Source: Actinomycetota bacterium
GTDB lineage: Bacteria; Actinomycetota; Acidimicrobiia; Acidimicrobiales; JACCXE01
Direction: 5' to 3'
Assembly (NCBI GenBank): GCA_013697265.1
Contig: JACCXE010000196.1
Location: 1 to 13,365 of the forward strand
Length of the DNA stretch: 13,365 nucleotides
The number at the start of each line of letters is the position of its first letter. Position 1 is the first letter of the stretch. The translations under genes and the position numbers were made by a program. Shown here in pieces: positions 1-6,937 of the stretch. The notes beneath the pieces are model-generated. The model worked only from the letters and a program-made list of their open reading frames with translations. It was not told where the DNA came from and searched no databases.

Positions 1-55
1 GCTTCCGTTCCTCCGGCGTCAGCCTCCGATAACGACCACTGTTCTTACTGCCCAT
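1..55 (-). CDS. 5' end of an unknown CDS cut by the left edge (possible transposase or DNA-binding protein)
   Basis: Only the first 18 codons are present, reading out of the window on the minus strand: MGSKNSGRYRRLTPEERK. The start is an ATG with a strong GGGAGG ribosome binding site about 5 bases upstream (complement of 61-66), which is the main reason to believe it. The codons (AGT, TAT, CGT, AGG) are less GC-biased than those of the other genes here. The RYRRLTPEER stretch resembles the opening of IS30-like transposases and similar helix-turn-helix proteins, but 18 residues cannot settle a family. The stretch 56-203 holds no other gene I can support. Confidence is moderate for a real start and low for the function. 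Confidence 0.4.
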   Translation of the reverse strand, partial: MGSKNSGRYRRLTPEERK

Positions 56-69
56 ACCAACCTCCCGAT

Positions 70-92
70 TGAGTCGAATCGTTCTCGACTCA
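70..92. repeat. Perfect 8-bp inverted repeat upstream of the left-edge gene
   Basis: TGAGTCGA (70-77) and TCGACTCA (85-92) are exact reverse complements separated by 7 bases. On the minus strand the repeat lies just upstream of the ribosome binding site of the gene starting at 55. It could be an operator or a leader hairpin for that gene, or part of a mobile-element end. Its function is inference. Confidence 0.4.
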
Positions 93-203
93 CCGAGCTG
101 TTGCGTTGATAGTCAGAATCCGCCGCCCCAATTTGAGGCCACGGTCGGGATATCGGGGCATTTTCGTGGCGCAGAACGCGAAGGGGGTCGCGGATGGGTC
201 GCC

Positions 204-231
204 TATTTCCACTACGGCGGTAGTGGTAATA
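204..231. promoter_or_regulatory. 28-bp near-palindrome, candidate operator of sufC1-sufS-sufU
   Basis: Two 12-base arms, TATTTCCACTAC and GTAGTGGTAATA, flank a 4-base centre (GGCG) and are complementary except for one pair (208/227). The inner CCACTAC/GTAGTGG arms are perfect. The element spans the gap between the proposed -35 and -10 of sufC1 and ends 10 bases before the start codon, where a dimeric repressor would block RNA polymerase. Fe-S cluster sensors of the Rrf2/IscR or SufR type commonly regulate suf operons, but no such regulator is in the window and the sequence does not match a site I know. A hairpin-only role is less likely because transcription probably starts downstream of it. 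Confidence 0.6.
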
Positions 232-241
232 GAATTGCGGT
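206..241 (+). promoter_or_regulatory. Leaderless promoter of sufC1
   Basis: A -10 hexamer TAGAAT (230-235) is followed by exactly 6 bases and then the GTG start codon at 242. The transcript would therefore begin at or within a base of the start codon. A weak -35 (TTTCCA, 206-211) sits 18 bases upstream. No Shine-Dalgarno sequence precedes the GTG, which fits leaderless translation, common in actinobacteria. Confidence 0.55.
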
Positions 242-978
<737 letters not shown>

Positions 979-982
<4 letters not shown>

Positions 983-2199
983 CCGAAGCGCTCGACTCGA
1001 AGGTGGTCCGTAAAGACTTCCCGATCTTCAACGAGGGCAAGCTCGTGTACCTCGACAGCGCCTCGTCGTCGCAGAAGCCGACCGCGGTGATCGAAGCCAT
1101 GAGCCGGTATTACGAGACGACCCATGCGAACGTGCACCGCGGTGTGTACGCGATCGCCGAAGAAGCGACCCGCCTCTACGAAGACGCCCGGGCCAAGGTC
1201 GCGTCGTTCCTCGGCGGCCGCGCCGACGAACTCGTCTTCACGAAAAACGTCACCGAAGCGTGCAACCTGTTCGTCCAAAGTTGGGGCCGTCAAAACCTGA
1301 AGCCGGGCGACGTCGTGCTGCTCACCCAGATGGAGCACCACGCGATGTTGGTGCCCTGGCTGATGCTGGCGGCGCAGCTTGGTGTGGAGTTGCGTTATCT
1401 CGACGTCACCGACGACGGCTACCTCGACCTCACCGACCTCGAAGCCAAGTTGCAGGGCGTGAAGTTCGTCGGCGTCACCGCGGCGTCGAACGTGTTGGGC
1501 ACGCTCAACCCGATCCGACAGATCACCGATGCTGCGCATTCAGCCGGCGCGGTTGTGTTCGTCGACGGCGCGCAGTCCGCTCCGCACGTCGCCACTGACG
1601 TCGCCGCGCTCGGCTGCGACGCCTTCGGCTGGACCGGCCACAAGCTGCTCGGCCCCACCGGCATCGGTGGACTCTGGGCTAAGGGCGAGATCCTCGAAGC
1701 CATCCCACCGTTCTTGGGCGGCGGCGAGATGATCCGCGACGTCCGTCTCGACGGGTTCGAGGCCAACGACGTGCCCTGGAAATTCGAAGCGGGCACCCCC
1801 CCAATTGCCGAAGCCGTCGGTCTCGGCGCCGCTATCGACTACCTCAACGCGCTGGGCATGGACGCGGTGCGGTCCCACGAGCTCGAATTGACCCAGTACG
1901 CGTTCGATGCGTTCCAGGCCGCCTACGGCGACAGCAACAAGGTGCACGGGCCCAAGAACGTGGCCGATCGCACCGGGGTGTTCTCTTTCGAATACAAGGG
2001 CATCCATCCCCACGACCTGGCCCAGGTACTCGACGAGCACGGCGTGTGTGTGCGGGCCGGTCACCACTGCGCCAAACCACTGATGCGCTGCCTCAACGTG
2101 GCGGCCACGGCCCGCGCTTCGTTCTACGTCTACAACGACACGTCCGATATCGATGCACTGATCAACGCGTTGGCCGAGGTCGACGCGCTGTTCTGCTAG
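979..2199 (+). CDS. sufS: Cysteine desulfurase SufS
   Basis: This PLP enzyme converts L-cysteine to L-alanine and leaves a persulfide on its active-site cysteine, supplying sulfur for Fe-S assembly. The 406-aa length fits class V aminotransferase-type, group II desulfurases. The PLP lysine is Lys222 in the GHKLLGPTG motif, Asp196 and Gln199 lie in VDGAQS, and His120/His121 are in QMEHH. The catalytic Cys364 is in RAGHHCAKPLM, the SufS motif, and Arg379 in ATARAS is the usual substrate-carboxylate ligand. The ATG overlaps the sufC1 stop by 4 bases. SufU, its usual sulfur acceptor in Gram-positive bacteria, follows 13 bases downstream. Confidence 0.96.
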
Positions 2200-2212
2200 C
2201 AAAGGCGCTGAA

Positions 2213-2692
2213 ATGGCCGGCCTCGAAGACCTCTACCGCGAGATCATCCTCGACCACTACCGCTCGCCGCGGAACAAGGGCGAGCTGGAAACGCCGCCCG
2301 CGCACAAGGTCGAGGGCTACAACCCGTTGTGCGGTGACGAGATCGTGCTCTACCTGATGGTCGACGGCGACACCGTGTCGGACGTCAAGATCGGCGGACA
2401 GGGCTGCTCGATCAGCCAGAGTTCGGCGTCGATGATGTCGGCGGCGATCAAGGGCAAGTCCGTCGCCGAAGTGCGCGCGCTGGTGCGCGCGTTCAAGGGC
2501 TTGATGTCGATTCACGAGAATCGCCTGGGCGGCGACGGCGACGACGCGGCGATGGACGAAGCGCCGGTCGAAGACGTGAAGCTTGGCGACCTCGAGGCGC
2601 TCCAGGGCGTGGTGAAGTTCCCGGTACGCATCAAGTGCGCCACGTTGAGCTGGAACACCCTCACACAGGCCCTCGACGAGGCCGGGGTTTAG
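2213..2692 (+). CDS. sufU: Zinc-dependent sulfurtransferase SufU
   Basis: SufU takes the persulfide from SufS through a zinc-bound cysteine and passes it to the SufBCD scaffold. It is IscU-like in fold but not itself the scaffold. The 159-aa protein keeps the ligand set: Cys40 and Asp42 (NPLCGD), Cys65 (GQGCSIS) and Cys142 (VRIKCATLSW). The long segment between the second and third cysteines, including GGDGDDAAMDEAPVED, matches the insertion that separates SufU from IscU. A weak AAAGG site (2201-2205) precedes the ATG, 13 bases after the sufS stop. The absence of SufE and presence of SufU fits Gram-positive type Suf. Confidence 0.94.
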   Translation: MAGLEDLYREIILDHYRSPRNKGELETPPAHKVEGYNPLCGDEIVLYLMVDGDTVSDVKIGGQGCSISQSSASMMSAAIKGKSVAEVRALVRAFKGLMSIHENRLGGDGDDAAMDEAPVEDVKLGDLEALQGVVKFPVRIKCATLSWNTLTQALDEAGV

Positions 2693-2710
2693 GGCTCGCT
2701 CCTGGCTCAC

Positions 2711-2722
2711 TAGAGTTTCGCC
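2711..2722 (+). promoter_or_regulatory. Leaderless promoter of the 75-aa gene
   Basis: TAGAGT (2711-2716) is followed by 6 bases and then the GTG at 2723, the same geometry as at sufC1. No ribosome binding site is present and no convincing -35 is seen. The downstream genes may therefore be transcribed independently of sufC1-S-U as well as by read-through. Confidence 0.5.
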
Positions 2723-2950
2723 GTGCGCGAGTACGCCCCTCACAAGTACGCCACCGAAGACCGCACCGACCTGTTGTTGAAGGTCCACGACAAGGTCAAG
2801 GCGATCACAGACCTGCCCGGCGTCCCGACCGGCACCAAGGGCAAGGTTTTTCTCGCTAACGGCTTGAACTGGCGCCGCTACCGCGTGCGCTTTGGCAACG
2901 GCATGGAGCTCGGGCACCTCGACTCCCGCCACATCGCAAAGGCGGAGTAG
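2723..2950 (+). CDS. Conserved-looking small protein of unknown function
   Basis: A 75-aa cytoplasmic protein whose function I do not recognise. The first 30 residues look helical (DLLLKVHDKVKAI). The rest (GTKGKVFLANGLNWRRYRVRFGNGMELGHLD) reads like a small beta barrel of the SH3/KOW type, with Gly-Thr-Lys-Gly-Lys at a turn and a basic, aromatic WRRYRVRF strand that could bind nucleic acid or a protein. There is no signal peptide, membrane segment or cysteine. The GTG start is supported by the leaderless promoter directly upstream. It sits 30 bases after sufU and 5 bases before the dehydrogenase, so it may be cotranscribed with either. Confidence 0.75.
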   Translation: MREYAPHKYATEDRTDLLLKVHDKVKAITDLPGVPTGTKGKVFLANGLNWRRYRVRFGNGMELGHLDSRHIAKAE

Positions 2951-2955
2951 CGATC

Positions 2956-3699
2956 ATGGGGGGCAGGCTTGAGGGCAAGATCGCGCTGATCTCGGGCGGC
3001 GCCCGCGGTCAAGGCGCAACCGAAGCAGAACTGTTCGTCGCTGAAGGCGCCAAGGTCGTGATCGGCGACGTGCTCGACGACGAGGGCAAGGCCACCGCGG
3101 AACGCATCGGCCCGAACTGCCACTACGTCCACCTCGACGTCACCTCCGAAGAGGACTGGGCCGCCGCGCTGGCCACAACCGTGGACGAGTTCGGCACACC
3201 CGACGTGTTGATCAACAACGCGGGCATCTTCATCATCCGCCCGATCGTGATGACGACGCTGGACGACTTCGAGCGCGTCACCAAGATCAACCAGACCGGT
3301 GTGTTCCTTGGCATCAAGGCGGTCAGCCCCCTCATGTGTCAGGCCGGCCGCGGTTCGATCATCAACATCTCGTCGGTCGCCGGCCTCAAAGGCGCGGCGG
3401 GCACGATCGCCTACAGCGCGTCGAAGTGGGCGGTGCGGGGCATGACCAAAGTGGCGGCCAACGAGTTCGCCTCGTTCGGCGTGCGCGTGAACTCGGTGCA
3501 TCCCGGCATCATCGACACACCGATGGCCCAGGAGTTCAAAGACCTGGGCCTGATGGACGCCGTGCGCGACGCCATCCCGATGGGAGCGGAAACCGGGCCC
3601 GAGACCGTGGCCAAGCTCGTGCTGTTTCTCGCGTCGGATGATTCGTTCTACTCAACCGGTTCGGAATTTGTGGTCGACGGAGGGATGGCCGCCCGATGA
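2956..3699 (+). CDS. Short-chain dehydrogenase/reductase, 3-alpha(20-beta)-hydroxysteroid dehydrogenase-like
   Basis: A classical SDR expected to oxidise or reduce a hydroxyl/keto group with NAD(H) in the cytoplasm. The 247-aa length is typical. The cofactor motif GGARGQG spans residues 14-20, Asp61 is in HLDVT, and NNAG is at 87-90. The catalytic set is Asn112, Ser140, Tyr153 and Lys157 (YSASK). Asp38 after the second strand favours NAD over NADP. The overall sequence (LDVTSEEDW, INQTGVFLGIK, VNSVHPGIIDTPM) resembles the Streptomyces 3-alpha,20-beta-hydroxysteroid dehydrogenase group, but the real substrate cannot be read from this. A GGAG site lies 8 bases before the ATG. The stop overlaps the ferredoxin start by 4 bases, so the two may serve one redox pathway. 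Confidence 0.9.
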   Translation: MGGRLEGKIALISGGARGQGATEAELFVAEGAKVVIGDVLDDEGKATAERIGPNCHYVHLDVTSEEDWAAALATTVDEFGTPDVLINNAGIFIIRPIVMTTLDDFERVTKINQTGVFLGIKAVSPLMCQAGRGSIINISSVAGLKGAAGTIAYSASKWAVRGMTKVAANEFASFGVRVNSVHPGIIDTPMAQEFKDLGLMDAVRDAIPMGAETGPETVAKLVLFLASDDSFYSTGSEFVVDGGMAAR

Positions 3700-3887
3700 A
3701 GGTTGTTGTCGATTTCGACATTTGCCAGAGCAACGCGGTGTGCATGGATGTGGCACCGAAGATCTTCGAGGTCCGCGACGACGGCTACCTCTACGTGCTG
3801 ATCGAAGAACCGCCCGAATCGATGCGGGCCGAAGCCGAAGAAGCCGCTGAGCGCTGCCCCACCGGAGCGATCTCGATCGAAGGGTGA
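3696..3887 (+). CDS. Small ferredoxin, 3Fe-4S type of the P450-associated group
   Basis: A 63-aa acidic electron carrier. The cluster motif is Cys10-x2-Asn13-x2-Cys16 with Cys54-Pro55 near the C-terminus, the single-cluster pattern of ferredoxins that feed electrons to cytochromes P450 in actinobacteria. Asn replaces the residue that would be a fourth cysteine, so a 3Fe-4S cluster is the likeliest form. Variable residues at this position are known in mycobacterial P450 ferredoxins. The start codon overlaps the SDR stop (ATGA), with GGAGGG 11 bases upstream inside the SDR. No P450 or ferredoxin reductase is in the window, so the partner is unknown. Only 41 bases separate it from the next gene. 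Confidence 0.88.
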   Translation: MKVVVDFDICQSNAVCMDVAPKIFEVRDDGYLYVLIEEPPESMRAEAEEAAERCPTGAISIEG

Positions 3888-3916
3888 ATGCGGTCGCTCC
3901 GCAGTGAGACCCGCGG

Positions 3917-3928
3917 CAGACTCGGAGT
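3917..3928 (+). promoter_or_regulatory. Possible leaderless promoter of the first MFS gene
   Basis: CAGACT (3917-3922) is followed by 6 bases and the GTG at 3929, again the leaderless spacing. It keeps the A2 and T6 of the -10 consensus but lacks T1. A GGAG at 3924-3927 lies too close to the GTG to act as a normal ribosome binding site. A short hairpin (TGCGG/CCGCA) lies upstream, after the ferredoxin stop. Confidence 0.3.
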
Positions 3929-5338
3929 GTGACTGACGCCACGCCAAGGGATGGGCTTTGGGTTCCAGAGCGGCGCGGGATGACGATCGGGCTGGTCCTT
4001 CTTGTCACCCTCATCGCCTTTGAGGCGTTGGCAGTAAACACGGCGTTGCCGGCGGCGTCGCGAGAACTCGGCGCGCTGGGCCTTTACGGGTGGGTGTTTG
4101 CCGCGTTCATGTTGTCAACGGTCGCGTCGATCGCGTTGTCGGGGAAGTTGATCGACGAGCGCGGGTTGTATTCGGTGTTGGCCGCGGGCGTGCCGCTGTT
4201 CTGTCTCGGCCTCGCCATCGGCGCTGCTGCTCCGTCGATGTTGGCGCTGGTGGGGGCCCGCGTGGTGCAGGGGTTGGGGGCGGGTGCGATCTCGTCGGTC
4301 GCCAACGTCGCTATCGGACGGGCCTATCCGCCCAAGCTGCGCGCCGCCATGCTCGCGGTGATGTCGAGCGCGTGGGTGGTGCCCGGCCTGATCGGGCCTG
4401 GCCTCGCCGCGGTCATCACCACCTCGTTCGGCTGGCGGTGGGTATTCGCCGGGCTTATCCCGATCGTCGCGGTGGCCGCGATCCTCACGATGCCCGCGCT
4501 ACGTCCGTTCGGGCCGATCACCGTCGAGGCAGACGACGACGACACGCGCCGGGCCGCCGACCCATTGTTGGTCGCTGCCGGGTTCGCATTCGTGATCGGC
4601 GGATTCTCGAACGCGAACGACGTGTGGCCCTTGGTGTTCGTGGTGGTAGGGCTTGGAATCGCCGTCCCCGCGTTGCGGCGGCTCAGCCCAATGGGCACGT
4701 TCCGGCTTCGCCGCGGCCGGGCCGCCGCGATCGCACTGAACGGCGTCATGAGTTGCGCGTTCTTCGCCGTCGACGCGTTCGTGCCGCTAGCGGTTACCGA
4801 GGTGCGTCACCGCTCGGTCGGGTTTGCCGGTTTCGCGCTCACGACCGGAGCGATTTCGTGGACGCTCGGCGCCTGGCTCACGGCGCGGATCAATACGCGT
4901 GTCGATGTCCGAACCCGCGTGCGCGGTGGCTTCGGCCTCGTCGCGATCGGCATCATGATGGTGTTGCTCGGCTTGCGCCAAGACGTGCCGATCGGCATCT
5001 TTCCCGCCGCCTGGTTCGTGGCTGGCTTGGGGATGGGCCTGGGCTACCAAGGCCTGGCGCTCGTGGTGCTCGGTGGCGGTGACGGCGAACACGACAGCGG
5101 GCCACCCGCCGCAGTGGTCGCCGCTCGGCAGATGTTCGACACGCTCGGCAATGCCATCGGCACCGGTGTGGCCGGCGCCTGCGTCGCCGTCACGTTGGCA
5201 TTAGGCGACGACACCAAGGTCGGGCTGATCGTCGCCTTCGTGACGATGATCAGCCTGGCGATGTTCGGCGCCGCCGCATCCGGACGGGCTGCGGAGTTGC
5301 CTGCACCCGCCGACGCACCATCAGCAGCGCTCCCGTAA
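3929..5338 (+). CDS. MFS transporter, drug:H+ antiporter-like
   Basis: A 469-aa integral membrane exporter with roughly 12-14 hydrophobic segments. A loop resembling MFS motif A lies at about 72-80 (GKLIDERGL), a motif B-like RVVQGLGAGA at 111-120 and the antiporter motif C (PGLIGPGLA) at about 152-160, which together point to the DHA multidrug exporter branch. A charged cytoplasmic loop (VEADDDDTRRAAD) divides the N- and C-terminal halves. The substrate is unknown. The GTG start has a candidate leaderless promoter. The 3' end runs 89 bases into the convergent lysyl-oxidase-like gene, and both frames look genuine. Confidence 0.87.
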   Translation: MTDATPRDGLWVPERRGMTIGLVLLVTLIAFEALAVNTALPAASRELGALGLYGWVFAAFMLSTVASIALSGKLIDERGLYSVLAAGVPLFCLGLAIGAAAPSMLALVGARVVQGLGAGAISSVANVAIGRAYPPKLRAAMLAVMSSAWVVPGLIGPGLAAVITTSFGWRWVFAGLIPIVAVAAILTMPALRPFGPITVEADDDDTRRAADPLLVAAGFAFVIGGFSNANDVWPLVFVVVGLGIAVPALRRLSPMGTFRLRRGRAAAIALNGVMSCAFFAVDAFVPLAVTEVRHRSVGFAGFALTTGAISWTLGAWLTARINTRVDVRTRVRGGFGLVAIGIMMVLLGLRQDVPIGIFPAAWFVAGLGMGLGYQGLALVVLGGGDGEHDSGPPAAVVAARQMFDTLGNAIGTGVAGACVAVTLALGDDTKVGLIVAFVTMISLAMFGAAASGRAAELPAPADAPSAALP

Positions 5339-6857
5339 CGATCGCGCACACACCGACGAGGGTCCCGTTCGCGGCGCCCGTCCTCGGCAACGCCGCGTTG
5401 TCGATCGCGGCGTCCGCCACCTGGGCAGGCGCGGGCTCCGCACTTGTCGCTTCGGGCACGTACGTCGTCGCACCGCCCAGCTCGCGCGCTGCGGGCCCGA
5501 CACCGGTGAACACGATCTTGGTCTTGTCCCACGGGTCGGTGCCCTGGCCTCGCTCGAGGGTCTTCACCTGTTCGCCGTTGACCTGGATGTAGGCGTAGGC
5601 CGCGTTGTCGTTCTCGTTTTCCTCGATGACGTGATCGAACTTGTCGGCGGTGGTGCGCACCACGTAGAGCCCGTCACCCGAGTTGCCGAACTCGACGTAC
5701 TGGCCGGGCCGCTGCCAGCGGTACACGTCGCCCCAGCCCACGCTGAGCCCGAGCACTCCGCCCTGGGGCGAATAGCAATTGCCACCTGCCGTATCGCCCT
5801 CACCGAAAGTACCCGGGGGAAGCTGGGTGAAGCTGTGCCAGTCGCCGAAGAGCTGATCGGCCGGGCAGAAACCGCTCTTGGTGCCCGCGCCGGTTTGGGT
5901 GAGCTTGCCGGTCTCCACGCTGTCGACGTGAAACAACTCGTAGGTCAACACCTGGTCGGTATGGAAGTGCGCGTGCGTCTTATGGAACGAATAGGTGCCC
6001 GCAGCGCGCTCGCTGCTCGTGCCGTCCGCGTAGTGGATCACCTGACGCATCGGGCCTTGCAGCAACGCTGGATCGACCTTGCCGCCGGCGATGTCAGTCG
6101 CAAAGTCGAACAGCATCTCGAAAGGCCCACTACCGACGTTCATCGGTCCGCTCGTGAGGCGCAAACATTTCGTCGCCCCACCGCCGCCGGCCGACACCGG
6201 CGCCATCTCGTCGGCCGCGCACGACAGCGGATGACTACCCGCCACGTCGAGCGGCGGGTTCACCGTGTCGGGCGGATACACCGCGTTGAGTGGGTTGGCT
6301 GGCGCAATGAAGCCGAACTCGTAGGGCGGCACCGTCTTGAGGTTGGGGAGCTGTGCCACCTTGCCCGAAGGCAGAGCCGGAATGTTGCGCTCGAGCTTGG
6401 CCCGCATACGGAATCCGGAGTCGGTGACCGAGGTTGGTACGACGCGGATGGTCCAACTTCCCGCCGCCGGCTTCGGCACCAGCACCTCGGCCGCGAACGC
6501 GTTGTTCGTGGCCGCGGAGCCGACCGGCGCGCCGGCGGGGTCGACCACCTCGAGTGTGAACGTGTTCGAGCGCACCGGGTTGTCGATGGCGACGCGCAAG
6601 CGAGCCGCACCGCCGACGACCTTCAGCGGCCACGTTGGGCACGTAGACGCCGTACACGCCGCGCTGTTGTTCACGGCGCCGTTGGCGATGTGCACCCCGC
6701 TCCAAAAGACCGCATCACCCAGCGTCAACGCCATCGGCGGCGCCGCCTGGGCGGGCGACGCGGCGGTCGGGAGAACCGCCCCCACCGTCGCCACTATGCC
6801 AACGAACAAGACCCTGATCCGCTGTCCCCAGAACATCTCCTCAGCGTTGTGCGGCAC
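5250..6857 (-). CDS. Secreted lysyl-oxidase-like protein with LPRTG cell-wall anchor
   Basis: A 535-aa extracellular copper amine oxidase of the lysyl oxidase family, expected to oxidise lysine side chains or other primary amines to aldehydes. A signal peptide spans about 1-39 (h-region VLFVGIVATVGAVLP, AQA-AP cleavage). An N-terminal beta-rich region (45-160) precedes the oxidase domain (about 200-430). The copper motif His295-x-His297-x-His299 (HAHFH) is intact. Lys327 in TKSGFC and Tyr379 in GWGDVYRW align with the human LOX pair (GHKASFC and WDTY) that form the lysine tyrosylquinone cofactor. The C-terminus has LPRTG (490-494), a hydrophobic span (about 499-514) and an Arg-rich tail, a sortase signal. 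The GTG start has AGGA 4 bases upstream; the in-frame ATG at 6836 would give a shorter n-region and is possible. Activity is inferred. Confidence 0.85.
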   Translation of the reverse strand: MPHNAEEMFWGQRIRVLFVGIVATVGAVLPTAASPAQAAPPMALTLGDAVFWSGVHIANGAVNNSAACTASTCPTWPLKVVGGAARLRVAIDNPVRSNTFTLEVVDPAGAPVGSAATNNAFAAEVLVPKPAAGSWTIRVVPTSVTDSGFRMRAKLERNIPALPSGKVAQLPNLKTVPPYEFGFIAPANPLNAVYPPDTVNPPLDVAGSHPLSCAADEMAPVSAGGGGATKCLRLTSGPMNVGSGPFEMLFDFATDIAGGKVDPALLQGPMRQVIHYADGTSSERAAGTYSFHKTHAHFHTDQVLTYELFHVDSVETGKLTQTGAGTKSGFCPADQLFGDWHSFTQLPPGTFGEGDTAGGNCYSPQGGVLGLSVGWGDVYRWQRPGQYVEFGNSGDGLYVVRTTADKFDHVIEENENDNAAYAYIQVNGEQVKTLERGQGTDPWDKTKIVFTGVGPAARELGGATTYVPEATSAEPAPAQVADAAIDNAALPRTGAANGTLVGVCAIVTGALLMVRRRVQATPQPVRMRRRRTSPG

Positions 6858-6922
6858 CGTTTCCTGTCAAGAACATGACGGTTGCCGCGTCGTCACCATT
6901 CTCTGACGCGAAACTTGCTTCG

Positions 6923-6937
6923 TAGACTCGCCCTACC
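6923..6937 (+). promoter_or_regulatory. Candidate -10 of the second MFS gene
   Basis: TAGACT (6923-6928) ends 9 bases before the GTG at 6938, giving a leader of only a few bases. No ribosome binding site is visible. The 80-base divergent gap (6858-6937) must also hold the promoter of the lysyl-oxidase-like gene, which I could not place. Confidence 0.35.

Noticed and set aside
204..231. The palindrome before sufC1 as an intrinsic terminator of an upstream gene
   Set aside because: No plus-strand gene ends upstream of it in the window, there is no T-run, and its position over the promoter fits an operator better.
3888..3916. Hairpin TGCGG/CCGCA after the ferredoxin gene as a terminator
   Set aside because: The stem has only 5 pairs and no T-run follows, so it is too weak to call.
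4090..5082. A 330-codon open frame on the plus strand inside the first MFS gene
   Set aside because: Arg-rich shadow frame of a GC-rich gene.
5631..6878. A 415-codon open frame on the plus strand
   Set aside because: It lies opposite the lysyl-oxidase-like gene, whose signal peptide, copper motif and anchor are clear. The product is His/Arg-rich without domains.
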